Source: Phenylobacterium sp.
Lineage (GTDB): Bacteria > Pseudomonadota > Alphaproteobacteria > Caulobacterales > Caulobacteraceae
DNA: 64,000 nucleotides
Direction of reading: 5' to 3'
NCBI RefSeq assembly: GCF_030679875.1
Contig: NZ_JAUXSP010000003.1
Location: 62,001 to 126,000 of the forward strand
Shown here: positions 18,640-30,787 of the stretch, piece by piece
Position numbering within the stretch: the stretch's first letter is position 1
Layout: every line of letters begins with the position of its first letter
The notes under the pieces: generated by a model
What the model saw: the letters and a program-made list of their open reading frames with translations, nothing else
Database searches by the model: none
Told to the model about the DNA's origin: nothing
Position numbers and translations under genes: made by a program

Positions 18640-21600
18640 GTGAGGAGTTCAAAATACTTGTCGACGGTCTCGACTGCGGCTGTCGCCCTCGCTCTCAGCC
18701 TCGCGGCAGGTCAGGCTTCGGCTCAGACTGAGGTCGAGGAAATTGTCGTCACCGGCTCGTTCATCGCCGGGACGCCCGAAAACGCCGCCCTGCCTGTGGA
18801 CGTGATCAGCGCCGCAGAGCTGGAAAAGCAGGGCTCGCCCTCCACCACTGAACTCATCAAGTCGCTGACGATCAGCGGTCCTGTGCTGGGCGACTCAAAC
18901 CAGTTCGCGACCTCAGCTCAGGGCGCGATCGGCGCGGGCTCGATCAACATGCGCGGCCTCGGGCCCCAGCGGACCCTGGTGCTGTTTAATGGTCGGCGCC
19001 TGATGTCGACCGACCCGCTGACCGGCGTCGACACCAACCTGATCCCGACGGCGGCCATCGGCCGTGTGGAGCTGCTGAAGGATGGCGCGGCCGCCACCTA
19101 CGGCTCCGACGCCATTGGCGGGGTCATCAACTTCATCACCAAGAAGACCTTCTCGGGCTTCGAGGTCTCCGGCGAATACCGTTACGTGGACGGCTCCGAC
19201 GGCGAGTACAATATGAGCGCCGCCTGGGGCTGGCAGGGTGAACGCGGCAGCGCCTTCATCGCGGCCGGCTATCAGCATCGCTCGGAACTCGACACTCAGG
19301 CGCGCGACTGGACCTACCAGGACTACACGACCAATCCGAGCGGCTGGTCTTTCCTGTCCAATCCGGGCTTCTATGTCGCGCGCCTCGGCGCTGACCTGCC
19401 CACCATCCCGGGCACGCCTGATCCCTATTACGGCGACGCCGTGGGCTCGATTCGCGAAGCCAGCTGCGGCGCGGTGGGCGGCTATGAAGGGGTCTATCAG
19501 TCGGGCGCCAGCCAGCTGCCGGCCTGCTATTACAGCTATGTCCCCTTCGCCAACCTGATCGAAGAGACCGACCGCTATCAGCTGTATGGCGAACTGAACT
19601 TCGACCTGACCGAGACCGTCGAGTTCTTCCTTGAGGGCATGTACTCCAAGACCGACGTGCCCAACATCGGCTACTCGCCGTCCTATCCTCCGACTCAAGG
19701 GCCCTTCGGCCCGGGCAGCACCCAGTATTTCGCGCCCAAGTCGAACCCCTACGTCCAGGCCTTCCTGGCGGCCAACCCGCAGATCTTCGGCACCCCGGCC
19801 GCGGCCGGGGCCTATGCAGCCCTTCCGGGCTCGGGCCTGCAGCTGACCCTGTGGCGTCCGTTCGCCAGCGGCGGCAACCCGGCCTTTGGCTATGACGGTC
19901 AGAAGGGGGAGCGCTCCTATGAGCTGTTCCGCATCGCCACTGGCCTGAAGGGTGAGTTTGATGTCGCCGGCGGCATCGGCTGGGACCTGGCCTTCACCTA
20001 TTCGCGCAATCAGGCCTACGGGGTCACCCGCGACATCCTGATCAACCGCCTCGATCAGGCGCTGCGCGGCCTGGGGGGCGCGAACTGCACCGGCACGACC
20101 CCGGGCGCCAACGGCTGCGAATGGCTGAACCCTTTCTCCACCGCCTATCCCGGCAATCCCATGCTTGGTGGGACCAACCCGACCTACAACCCCGCCCAGG
20201 CCAACAGCCCGGCGCTCGCCCGCTGGCTCTATGATGACCAGATCGGCGAGACCACCAACGAGCTGTACGTCGTCGACCTGGTGTTCAACGGCACGACGGG
20301 CTTTGAACTGCCCGGCGGCATCGTGAACTGGGCGGCCGGCGCCCAATGGCGTTCGTCAGAACAGACCCGCCGCCTCGGCAGCAATTTCTACGACCGCAAC
20401 ATCACGCCCTGCCCGGTCCCCGGCGACACGAGCTGCACGATCCAGACCGGCCCCTACATGTTCCTGGGCCAGTCCCAGCCCTACTATGTGGATGAGTCGA
20501 TCTACGCGGTGTTCGGTGAAATGAACCTGCCGATCCTCGACAACCTCAACGCCGCCCTGGCTGTGCGGTTCGAGGACTACGGCGGCGAGACCGGCTCGAC
20601 GACCAATCCGAAGCTGTCGATGAAGTGGGACACCACCGACTGGCTGTCCTTCCGCGGTTCGGTGGGCACCACCTTCCGCGGCCCGACCCCGACCGACCGG
20701 GCTCCCGGCGGCGCAACGGGTCTGGCGGGCATCCAGGCCGCGGGCAACGCCTTCAAGTCGGTGGACGCCTTCGGCAACTCGGCCATCGGTCCGGAACAGG
20801 CCCTGACCTATAGCCTCGGCGCTCTCTTCGACTTCGGCGACGTTCGGGCCATGTTCGACTACTGGAGCATCGAGCTCGAGGATCAGATCGTTCGCGTCCC
20901 GGCCAATGTGGTCGCCAACCGGGTCGCCAACGGCCCCGGCAACGGCGCCCAACTGGTCAACTGCGCTGATCCGCTGCGCAGCCTGGTGACCTTCTCCAAC
21001 AACAACGCCTGTATCCAGGGCGTGACCATGGGGTCGGACATCTCGCGGGTTCGGTCGGATCTGGTCAACGGTCCGACGCTGAAGACCTCGGGTATCGACG
21101 CCACCCTGGACTATGCCTACCCAGGCGACGTGTTCGGCGGCCGAGTCAGCCTGCACGGCACGGTGAGCTATGTCCTGGAGTACGAGCAGGACGCCTTCAT
21201 CGTGAACGGCATCACCCTGACCCCGTCCTATGAGGCCGTCGGCTTCGCCAACTATGACCGCCTGCCCGGCACCATCCCGGAATGGCGCGGCGCCTTCTAC
21301 GCCGAATACGACAACGGTCCGCATAATGTCCGCGCGACGGTCAACCACATCGACGGCGTGACCGACAACCGGGGCCCGACGGTCGTCAACACCGGCTTCT
21401 CGGCGGTTCCCTGCACGGTGGCCAATGCGGCCGCCACCACAGGATGCCAGCTGGTGGACTTCGGTCAGGAAGTGGACTCGTTCACGACGCTGGACCTGAC
21501 CTATCGGGTCTTCCTGCCGTGGAACACCACCCTGACCGCGTCGATCCTCAATGTGACGGACGAAGATCCTTCCGCATCCCGGATTGAGTATTCGTACGAT

Positions 21601-21660
21601 CCGGCGATCGGCAATGTGTACGGCCGAAACTTCAAGCTCGGTCTGCGCAAGAAGTTCTAA
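18640..21660 (+). CDS. TonB-dependent receptor, first of tandem pair
   Basis: The 1006-residue outer membrane receptor starts at GTG with GGGGA upstream. A signal peptide (cleavage ASA|Q near residue 28) is followed by a TonB-box-like VEEIVVTGSFI. The plug domain (about 40-160) includes LGPQRTLVLFNGRRL, VELLKDGAAATYGSDAIGG and INFITKK. The barrel fills the rest and ends LGLRKKF with terminal Phe. A loop with GGANC and NGC may be disulfide-bonded. This size and plug type is common in Caulobacter and Xanthomonas relatives that take up plant or algal oligomers, but the ligand here is unknown. The adjacent paralogue at 22196 shares start context and motifs, so tandem duplication is evident. Confidence 0.93.
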   Translation: MRSSKYLSTVSTAAVALALSLAAGQASAQTEVEEIVVTGSFIAGTPENAALPVDVISAAELEKQGSPSTTELIKSLTISGPVLGDSNQFATSAQGAIGAGSINMRGLGPQRTLVLFNGRRLMSTDPLTGVDTNLIPTAAIGRVELLKDGAAATYGSDAIGGVINFITKKTFSGFEVSGEYRYVDGSDGEYNMSAAWGWQGERGSAFIAAGYQHRSELDTQARDWTYQDYTTNPSGWSFLSNPGFYVARLGADLPTIPGTPDPYYGDAVGSIREASCGAVGGYEGVYQSGASQLPACYYSYVPFANLIEETDRYQLYGELNFDLTETVEFFLEGMYSKTDVPNIGYSPSYPPTQGPFGPGSTQYFAPKSNPYVQAFLAANPQIFGTPAAAGAYAALPGSGLQLTLWRPFASGGNPAFGYDGQKGERSYELFRIATGLKGEFDVAGGIGWDLAFTYSRNQAYGVTRDILINRLDQALRGLGGANCTGTTPGANGCEWLNPFSTAYPGNPMLGGTNPTYNPAQANSPALARWLYDDQIGETTNELYVVDLVFNGTTGFELPGGIVNWAAGAQWRSSEQTRRLGSNFYDRNITPCPVPGDTSCTIQTGPYMFLGQSQPYYVDESIYAVFGEMNLPILDNLNAALAVRFEDYGGETGSTTNPKLSMKWDTTDWLSFRGSVGTTFRGPTPTDRAPGGATGLAGIQAAGNAFKSVDAFGNSAIGPEQALTYSLGALFDFGDVRAMFDYWSIELEDQIVRVPANVVANRVANGPGNGAQLVNCADPLRSLVTFSNNNACIQGVTMGSDISRVRSDLVNGPTLKTSGIDATLDYAYPGDVFGGRVSLHGTVSYVLEYEQDAFIVNGITLTPSYEAVGFANYDRLPGTIPEWRGAFYAEYDNGPHNVRATVNHIDGVTDNRGPTVVNTGFSAVPCTVANAAATTGCQLVDFGQEVDSFTTLDLTYRVFLPWNTTLTASILNVTDEDPSASRIEYSYDPAIGNVYGRNFKLGLRKKF

Positions 21661-21682
21661 GTTCAGATACTGGCTTTGACTG

Positions 21683-21716
21683 AAGGGGCGGCCTCGTGGG
21701 GCCGCCCCTTTTTTGT
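21683..21716 (+). terminator. Rho-independent terminator of first receptor
   Basis: A perfect 11-bp stem (AAGGGGCGGCC / GGCCGCCCCTT) followed by TTTTTT lies 22 bp past the stop, so the two receptors are probably separate transcripts. Confidence 0.9.
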
Positions 21717-22195
21717 GGCCGCCGCGCGGCGTGAGGCTGGCTCAGCCACTTCGGGGTTCTGGGCTTTGCCGTGGCGATGGTCCTTCAAGGGCCACGGATT
21801 CACCTGTTATTGTAGGACTCGGTATGGGGCGGTTTGCGTCTTGCCACCCTGACCAGAGGCAGGAACACCGGCCTCAGGACGGTTTTCAGGGAGGTGTGGC
21901 CCCATTGCGACAGTTTAGCGTCGGCGATATTTTTGACGCCCCGTACGAATACGGCTCCATGATTTTTCTGGGTATTTTTCACAGTTGCCCTTCGGTCACA
22001 CGCCATATTTGACCAACCGTCGTTTTATATACCGTACATGGCTCCCATTTTTGTCACTCTTGTCTTTTTCATGGCCCAACGTTTCTTACGCCTCGCATCA
22101 AGAACCTTGATTTTTGCCCGCCAAGTCCGCAACAAAGCCGCCTCGCGGTCAGATTTGGCCGCAACGCCTACTAATTAAGCAAAACGGGGAAACGT
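21717..22195 (+). other. Long intergenic region before second receptor
   Basis: About 480 bases without a convincing gene. From about 21940 the sequence turns AT-rich, with TTTATATA at 22024 and T-runs, which fits a promoter and long leader. A short inverted repeat ATCAAG-AAC-CTTGAT (22097-22111) followed by TTTT stands out. The last bases before the start repeat the GGGGAAACGT context of the first receptor. No clear -35/-10 pair could be picked. Confidence 0.5.
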
Positions 22196-25087
22196 ATGAG
22201 AAGCTCGCATTATCTGGTGACCGCTTCGGTCCTCGCCGTCGCCACGGCCCTGTCAGCCGGTCACGCCACGGCCCAGACTTCGGGCGGCGACGCCCCCGCT
22301 ATGGTTGAAGAAGTCATTGTCACCGGCTCTTTCATCGCCGGCACACCTGAAGACGCCGCCCTGCCGGTGAACGTGATCGGCGCCGACGAACTGCAGAAGC
22401 AAGGCTCGCCTTCCACGGTTGACCTGCTCAAGTCGATTCCGGCCGTGCAAGGCGCGGTGGGTGAATCCAACCAGTTTGGCGCCGGCCAGACGACCGGCGT
22501 CGGCAGCGCCAACCTCCGCGGCCTCGGCGCCGAGCGGACCCTGGTGCTGTTCAACGGACGCCGGATGGCGACCTCGCCTGGTTCGATCTTCGTCGACACC
22601 AACCTTCTGCCTCAGTCGGCCATCGGCCGCGTCGAGGTGCTGAAAGATGGCGCGGCCGCGACCTACGGCTCTGACGCGATCGGCGGCGTCATCAACTTCA
22701 TCACCCGCAAGAATTTCAGCGGCCTCGAACTGCAGGGCGGCTACACCTATGTCGACGGCTCGGACGGCGACTACAACGCCAGCCTGACCTACGGCTTCAC
22801 CAACGACCGCTCCAGCCTGCTGCTCAGCGGCGGCTATCGCCACCGCTCGGAACTGCCGACCGTCGAACGCGACTTCGCCGTGCGTTCGTTTGCAGAGAAC
22901 CCGCAGGGCGGCTGGTCCTCCTTTGGCAATCCCGGCCTCTATCTGTCGAGCGCCAACGCCGGCTTCACCTATACGAACCCCGTGGTCGATCCCGCCTGTA
23001 ACGTGATCTCGGGCCCCCAGACCGGCACCCTGTGCCAGTTCCAGTACATCGGCTTCAACAATCTGGTTGAGGAAGAGGACTACTGGCAGTTGTACGGTGA
23101 GTTCAACTTCGACGTCACCGACACCACCACCTTCCATGCCGAGGTTCTCTACGCCGGCCACAACGTGTCGGCCGAGAACTCCTCGCCGTCCTACCCGCCG
23201 AACAACTTCCCCTCGTCAGCCCTGACCACCAAGATCCAGGGGAATGGCTATTTCATCCCGGCGGGCAACCCGGGCCTTCAGGCCCTGCTGGCGACCAACC
23301 CCGGCCAGATCCCGGCCTCGGCCGCGACGGCGGGCCTGTTCACCTCGGTGGCCTGGCGTCCGATCGGCGTGGACGGCAACGACCTGTTCGGCGGTGGCGG
23401 CAAGGAAGACAAGCGTCGCTTCGACGCCTACCGCGTCTCGGCTGGCCTGAAGGGCGAGTTCGAGTTCGGCGGCGGCATCGGCTGGGACGCCTCCATGACC
23501 TACATGGACAACTGGAGCTCCATCGCCACTCAGGACATCCTGGTCGGCCGTCTCCAACTGGCCCTGCGTGGTTTGGGCGGCGCGAACTGCAACGGCTCCA
23601 CGCCGGGCGCCAATGGCTGCCTGTGGTTCAACCCCTTCTCGTCGGGGACCTCGGGCAACGCCGTCGATGGCCGCACCAATCCCAACTTCGTCGCCGGCAC
23701 GGCCAACAGCCGCGAAGTCCTCGACTACATCTTCGAGGAATACGCCTACGACATCCGCTCGCAGCTCTACACGGCTGACATCGTGTTCAACGGCCGCCTG
23801 CCCATCGACTTCGGCGCGGGCCAGATCGGCTGGGCGGCGGGTTCGCAGTACCGTTGGTCGGGCCTGGAGCGTCAGAACAGCGACTTCACCAATATCGCGG
23901 TGAACCCCTGCGCTGACTCTTCGGTCAATCCGGCCGCCACCTGCGTGGCGCAGAATGGCCCCTTCACCTTCTTCGGCGCCCTGCCCGACTATGATCTCGA
24001 TCAGTCGGTCATCTCGTTCTTCGGCGAAATGGCGATCCCGATCACCGACAGCCTCAACGCCACCCTGGCGGTGCGTCACGAGGACTACGGCGGCAATGTC
24101 GGCTCGACCACCAACCCGAAGATCGCCCTGCGCTACCAGGCCACCGACTGGCTGGCCTTCCGCGCCTCGGCCGGCTCGACCTTCCGCGCCCCGCCGACCA
24201 CTCAGATCAGCCCGGCCTCGACCACGAACCTCGCCTACACCACCGCGGCGGGCGGCTACCGGGCCTATGACACCTTCGGCAACCCGAACCTGGCCCCGGA
24301 AGAAGCCATCACGCTGAACCTGGGCGCCCTGTTCGACTTCGGCGACTTCCGCGCCTCGGTGGACTACTGGAGCTTCGACTTCGAAGGTCCGATCGACAAC
24401 GAGTCCGGCTCCGACATCGTCAACGCCCTGTTCCCCAACGGGCCCGCTGGCGCCAACAACTGCGCAAACCCGGCCTTCGCGCCCCTGTTGTCGCGGGTCA
24501 CCTTCACCGGCGCCTGCAGCGCGGCCAACATCAACCGCGTCCGCATCAACTTCGTGAACGGCCCGGATGTGAAGACCAGCGGTCTCGACTTCTCGGCCAG
24601 CTACCGGGCCCGGGATGTCGTCGGTGGCGACATGACCTTCGGCGCGGACCTGACCTATGTGCTCGAGTACCAGGTTGACGCCAACACCATCGAAGGCGTC
24701 GCGGTGGCTGAGGCCACCGACTATGTCGGCACGATGGACTACCTCGGCTACGGCTCGCAGCCGCAGTGGAAAGGCACCTTCTTCGCCGAGTACAACCGCA
24801 GCATCCACAATGTGCGGGCCACCATCCGCTACCTGGACAACATGATCGACACCCGCGCGGGTTCGGCGACCTTCGCCACCAATCAGGAAGGCCAGAAGAT
24901 CGACGCCTTCGTGACCGCAGATCTCGCCTACCGGGTCTTCCTGCCCTGGGATACGACGGTCAGCGCCTCGGTGATCAACATGTTCGACCAGGACCCGTCC
25001 TTCGCGCGGCTGGACCTGTCCTACGACCCCTTCACGGCCAACCCCTACGGCCGTCACTTCAAGCTGAACGTGACCAAGCGCTTCTAG
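22196..25087 (+). CDS. TonB-dependent receptor, second of tandem pair
   Basis: The 963-residue receptor begins at ATG with GGGGA ahead and a leader nearly identical to that of the gene at 18640 (MRSSHYL against MRSSKYL). Cleavage is likely at ATA|Q near residue 26, then VEEVIVTGSFI as TonB box. Plug motifs LRGLGAERTLVLFNGRR and VEVLKDGAAATYGSDAIGG match its neighbour, as do GGANC and NGC in an extracellular loop, LYTADIVFNG in the barrel, and the end LNVTKRF. Differences concentrate in loop regions, as expected for two receptors of diverged ligand choice. Its own leader and terminator suggest independent control. Ligand unknown. Confidence 0.93.
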   Translation: MRSSHYLVTASVLAVATALSAGHATAQTSGGDAPAMVEEVIVTGSFIAGTPEDAALPVNVIGADELQKQGSPSTVDLLKSIPAVQGAVGESNQFGAGQTTGVGSANLRGLGAERTLVLFNGRRMATSPGSIFVDTNLLPQSAIGRVEVLKDGAAATYGSDAIGGVINFITRKNFSGLELQGGYTYVDGSDGDYNASLTYGFTNDRSSLLLSGGYRHRSELPTVERDFAVRSFAENPQGGWSSFGNPGLYLSSANAGFTYTNPVVDPACNVISGPQTGTLCQFQYIGFNNLVEEEDYWQLYGEFNFDVTDTTTFHAEVLYAGHNVSAENSSPSYPPNNFPSSALTTKIQGNGYFIPAGNPGLQALLATNPGQIPASAATAGLFTSVAWRPIGVDGNDLFGGGGKEDKRRFDAYRVSAGLKGEFEFGGGIGWDASMTYMDNWSSIATQDILVGRLQLALRGLGGANCNGSTPGANGCLWFNPFSSGTSGNAVDGRTNPNFVAGTANSREVLDYIFEEYAYDIRSQLYTADIVFNGRLPIDFGAGQIGWAAGSQYRWSGLERQNSDFTNIAVNPCADSSVNPAATCVAQNGPFTFFGALPDYDLDQSVISFFGEMAIPITDSLNATLAVRHEDYGGNVGSTTNPKIALRYQATDWLAFRASAGSTFRAPPTTQISPASTTNLAYTTAAGGYRAYDTFGNPNLAPEEAITLNLGALFDFGDFRASVDYWSFDFEGPIDNESGSDIVNALFPNGPAGANNCANPAFAPLLSRVTFTGACSAANINRVRINFVNGPDVKTSGLDFSASYRARDVVGGDMTFGADLTYVLEYQVDANTIEGVAVAEATDYVGTMDYLGYGSQPQWKGTFFAEYNRSIHNVRATIRYLDNMIDTRAGSATFATNQEGQKIDAFVTADLAYRVFLPWDTTVSASVINMFDQDPSFARLDLSYDPFTANPYGRHFKLNVTKRF

Positions 25088-25113
25088 GCGCAGACCTCAC
25101 GGACGACGGATCG

Positions 25114-25145
25114 GGGGCGGCGCCGCAAGGCGCCGCCCCTTTTTC
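25114..25145 (+). terminator. Rho-independent terminator of second receptor
   Basis: A perfect 11-bp stem (GGGGCGGCGCC / GGCGCCGCCCC) closes a GCAA tetraloop and is followed by TTTTTC. On the other strand it may also stop the converging lipoprotein gene. Confidence 0.9.
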
Positions 25146-25146
25146 G

Positions 25147-25584
25147 TCAGCCCGCCGCGAAGGGCTGGCAGGTGCTGAGATTGACCGGCGGGGCGTCGCT
25201 CCGGGTCCAGGTCTCCCCTGCACGGGTGAAGTAGGCCGCCGCTGAGGCGTTCCGGAACTCTGAAGCCACGGGATCCCAGGCCTCCCACCGCAGGCCGGTC
25301 AAGGCCTTGACCTGAGCGCCGCTGGCGCGCTCAGCCTCGGTGAGCGGGGCTTCGACCTTGCAGGTCTCCGCGAAACTGCGACAGCCTTCCCGCGCGCCCG
25401 GTCCCTCGACGCCAGCCTCAGGGGCCGGCGCAGGACAGGCCGGGGAGTCGACCAGGGCCAGGCGCCAGTCGCGCACCGCCTCGCTCAACCCGGCATAGGG
25501 ATCGGTCTCGGCGGCGCGCTCCGTCGAGCAGGCGCCAAGGGCGGCCAGGGCCGTGATCAGGGCGGGATAGATCAAGCGTCGCAC
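25147..25584 (-). CDS. Lipoprotein of unknown function
   Basis: The 145-residue product has a lipoprotein signal: basic VRRLIYPALITALAALGACS, with the lipobox LGAC giving the lipidated Cys near residue 18. The start is the GTG at 25584, which has GGAGG five bases upstream; an ATG ten codons earlier has no such site. The mature part has five further Cys-containing spots (PACP, GCRSF, TCKV, TCQP) that suggest disulfides in the periplasm. No family recognised. It converges with the second receptor gene and is separated from the DUF1244 gene by 109 bp. Confidence 0.7.
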   Translation of the reverse strand: MRRLIYPALITALAALGACSTERAAETDPYAGLSEAVRDWRLALVDSPACPAPAPEAGVEGPGAREGCRSFAETCKVEAPLTEAERASGAQVKALTGLRWEAWDPVASEFRNASAAAYFTRAGETWTRSDAPPVNLSTCQPFAAG

Positions 25585-25693
25585 GTGAACCTCCGTCAAA
25601 GAGCCCACCGCCAACTTTGCGGACTGGGCATTCCGGTGGGTTCAACGCCTCAAGGCCAAGGTGGTGGCGAGATTTATGCCTCGTCAGACTTGG

Positions 25694-25999
25694 TCAGTCG
25701 GCCTGACGGCGGAGACTCTCGTTGAGGGCCAGGCTGGCGTCCATCTTCGCCAGTTGCTCTGCAGTCGCCCCCGGCTGATCGGCCTTCCAGGCGTCGTAGG
25801 GCATGCCGTAGACGGCCTGGCGAGCGGTGTCGCGGTCCAGAACCCCATCAGAGGCTTCGCTGACCCAGTCGGCGAGACAGTTTCGGCAAAAGCCCGCCAG
25901 GCCCATCAGATCGACGTTCTGCGCGTCGGTGCGCATTTGCAGATGGCTCAACAGTCGGCGGAAGGCCTCGGCCGCGGTCTTGTCGTCGATCTCGGTCAT
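25694..25999 (-). CDS. DUF1244 family protein
   Basis: This 101-residue protein carries the DUF1244 signature: AFRRLLSHLQMRTDAQNVDLM, then GLAGFCRNCLADW and VYGMPYDAWKA (quoted as separate motifs). The CRNC pair is a plausible metal site, but no function is established. The start at 25999 has GGAGC upstream and fits family N-termini (MTEIDD); a longer version starting at 26047 would overlap the metH end. It is the last gene of the methionine-cycle run, 37 bp behind metH, so it is probably cotranscribed with it. Confidence 0.85.
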   Translation of the reverse strand: MTEIDDKTAAEAFRRLLSHLQMRTDAQNVDLMGLAGFCRNCLADWVSEASDGVLDRDTARQAVYGMPYDAWKADQPGATAEQLAKMDASLALNESLRRQAD

Positions 26000-26036
26000 G
26001 GGAAGCTCCGGGTCAGGGGCTGTCTCGGGGGAGACC

Positions 26037-28682
<2,646 letters not shown>

Positions 28683-28741
28683 GAGGCTCCGATAGGCGGT
28701 CGCGCCGCGGCGAAAGCTGCGACGTCAGGTAGGTTCGTTCA

Positions 28742-28767
28742 GGCCCTTCTCCCGCATGGGAAGGGCC
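28742..28767 (-). terminator. Hairpin between the two metH halves
   Basis: An 8-bp stem (GGCCCTTC / GAAGGGCC) with a ten-base loop sits between the two metH genes, 12 bp past the first. There is no T-tract, so it may tune the ratio of the subunits by stabilising or partly ending the upstream transcript. Confidence 0.35.
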
Positions 28768-28778
28768 AAGCCAAGGGT

Positions 28779-29855
28779 TCAGGCCAGCTCGAAAGGCTCC
28801 AGCCCTGCCAGCCGCAGGGCGGTGGCGCGTTCGGGCGGCTGGCGTGGGGTCATGCCGCGGACTTCGTCGGCCACGTGGCGGATATGGTCCGGCGTCGTGC
28901 CACAGCAGCCGCCGAGGATATTGACCAGGCCGCTCTTGGCCCATTCGTGCAGCTGGTGGCCGGTCTGGTCGGGGCTCTCATCATACTCGCCCATGGCGTT
29001 GGGCAGGCCGGCATTGGGATAGGCTGAGACCAGGGTGTCGGCGATCCGCGCCAGTTCGGCGATGTGCGGCCGCATCAGATCAGCGCCCAGCGCGCAGTTC
29101 AGGCCGATGGCGAAGGGCTTGGCGTGACGCACGGAATTCCAGAAGGCCTCCACCGTCTGGCCCGACAGGGTGCGGCCAGACCGGTCGGTGATGGTGCCGG
29201 AAATCCAGATCGGCAGGGGCTCATAGCCCTCGTCTTCCAGATCAAGGATCGCCTTGATCGCCGCCTTGCAGTTGAGGGTGTCGGTGATGGTCTCGATCAG
29301 GAACAGGTCCACCCCGCCGTCGTGCAGGGCGATCATCTGCTGGCGGTACGCCTCGTAGACCTGGTCGAAGGTGACGGTCCGCGCGCCGGGATCATTCACG
29401 TCCGAGGACATGGACAACATGCGGTTCAGCGGACCCACGGAGCCGGCCACGAAACGCGGCTTGTCCGGCTCGTTCTGCGTCCAGCGATCGGCCACCTCGC
29501 GGGCGATCCGGGCCCCCTGGAAGTTGATGTCATAGACCGCCTGGCCGGCGTCATAGTCGGCCTGGGCGATGGTGGTGGCCGAGAAGGTGTTGGTCTCGGA
29601 GATGTCGGCGCCGGCGGCGTAGTAGGCCTCATGCAGTTCGGCGATGATGTCAGGCCGCGTCAGGCAGAGGATGTCGTTATTGCCCTTCATGTCGACGGGA
29701 TGGTCCTTGAACCGGTCCCCGCGATAGTCGGACTCCTCCAGCTTGCGCTTCTGGATCATCACCCCCCAGGCGCCGTCGAGGATCAGGATGCGTTCTTTGG
29801 CGGCGGCCTTGAGCGCGGCGATGCGCGCAGCGCGGCCGGGATGGACCTTGGTCAT
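28779..29855 (-). CDS. metH: Methionine synthase, N-terminal part (homocysteine S-methyltransferase domain)
   Basis: The 358-residue protein is a single homocysteine-binding TIM barrel. It begins after a short lead with [19 protein letters not shown], and has the zinc ligands: a Cys in GLNCALG and the pair Cys317-Cys318 in GGCCGTTP. In full-length MetH this domain binds homocysteine and receives the methyl from methylcobalamin; here it must dock with the product of the next gene. Its ATG overlaps the metF stop by four bases (ATGA), with GGAGG five bases upstream, showing translational coupling. A stand-alone Mmu-type enzyme is less likely given the neighbour that supplies the missing domains. 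Confidence 0.95.
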   Translation of the reverse strand: MTKVHPGRAARIAALKAAAKERILILDGAWGVMIQKRKLEESDYRGDRFKDHPVDMKGNNDILCLTRPDIIAELHEAYYAAGADISETNTFSATTIAQADYDAGQAVYDINFQGARIAREVADRWTQNEPDKPRFVAGSVGPLNRMLSMSSDVNDPGARTVTFDQVYEAYRQQMIALHDGGVDLFLIETITDTLNCKAAIKAILDLEDEGYEPLPIWISGTITDRSGRTLSGQTVEAFWNSVRHAKPFAIGLNCALGADLMRPHIAELARIADTLVSAYPNAGLPNAMGEYDESPDQTGHQLHEWAKSGLVNILGGCCGTTPDHIRHVADEVRGMTPRQPPERATALRLAGLEPFELA

Positions 29856-30787
29856 GCGGCCTCCGTGGTGGGCTGGGGATCTGCCTCGCGCACGCCGAGC
29901 ACCCGGCAGATGGCGTAGACGAGGTCGGCGCGGTTGAGCGTGTAGAAGTGGAAGTCAGAGAACCCCTCCTCCGCCAGGCGGGCGCACATCTCGGTGGCGA
30001 CCGAGGCGGCGACGAGCTTGCGGGTCTCAGGGTCCTGATCAAGGCCGTCAAACAGGTTCGACAGCCAGTCGGGGATGGTGACCCCGATCCGCTGGGACAT
30101 GTTGGACAGGCCCTCGACGCTGGACACCGGCATGATCCCAGGCAGGATCGGGATGGTCACGCCGGCCTTTCGCACCTTGTCGATGAAGCGCAGATAGCCG
30201 TCGATATCGAAGAAGAAGTTGGTGATCGCCCGGGTCGCTCCAGCGTCAACCTTGGCCTTCAGCACATCAATATCGTGGTCCACCGACGGGCTTTCCGGGT
30301 GGATCTGCGGATAGAGCCCGACGCTGACGTCGAAGGGGGCGATGGCCTTGATGCCCGCGGTGAGCTCCGTCGCGTTCTGATAGCCGTCGGAGCGCGGCGT
30401 ATAGGCGCCGCCCAGGGAGCCTGGCGGGTCGCCGCGCAGGGCGACGATGTGGCGGATGCCGGCGGCCCAGTAGTCCCGTATCACCTCGTCCACTTCGTCG
30501 CGGCTGGCCTCGACGCAGGTCAGGTGGGCGGCGGGCTTGAGCGTGGTCTCCGTCAGCATCCGCACCACCGTGCGGTGGGTGCGGTCACGGGTGGAGCCGC
30601 CGGCGCCATAGGTCACCGACACGAAGCTGGGGTTGAGCGGCTCCAGCCGCCGGATCGCCTCCCAGAGGCTGGCCTCGCTCTTGGGCCCCTTGGGGGGCGA
30701 GAACTCGAAGGAGACCGAGGGGCGCTTGCCGACGCCGGCGCCGGCCCGGGCCACGGGGCCCAGGGCGTTGGGGGGAACAAAGGTCAT
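29852..30787 (-). CDS. metF: Methylenetetrahydrofolate reductase
   Basis: MetF reduces 5,10-methylene- to 5-methyl-tetrahydrofolate with FAD and NADH, feeding methionine synthase next door. The 311-residue product has SFEFSPPKG near residue 26 with the key Glu, [34 protein letters not shown] and [13 protein letters not shown], all typical. Its start codon overlaps the stop of the regulator gene by four bases, and its stop overlaps the metH1 start in the same manner. The tight overlaps mark a single operon from the regulator through metH. Confidence 0.96.
   Translation of the reverse strand: MTFVPPNALGPVARAGAGVGKRPSVSFEFSPPKGPKSEASLWEAIRRLEPLNPSFVSVTYGAGGSTRDRTHRTVVRMLTETTLKPAAHLTCVEASRDEVDEVIRDYWAAGIRHIVALRGDPPGSLGGAYTPRSDGYQNATELTAGIKAIAPFDVSVGLYPQIHPESPSVDHDIDVLKAKVDAGATRAITNFFFDIDGYLRFIDKVRKAGVTIPILPGIMPVSSVEGLSNMSQRIGVTIPDWLSNLFDGLDQDPETRKLVAASVATEMCARLAEEGFSDFHFYTLNRADLVYAICRVLGVREADPQPTTEAA

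Noticed and set aside
18913..25057. Several long minus-strand frames opposite the tandem TonB receptors
   Set aside because: They mirror codon structure of the receptors, give Gly/Ala/Arg-rich sequences without domains, and lack ribosome sites.
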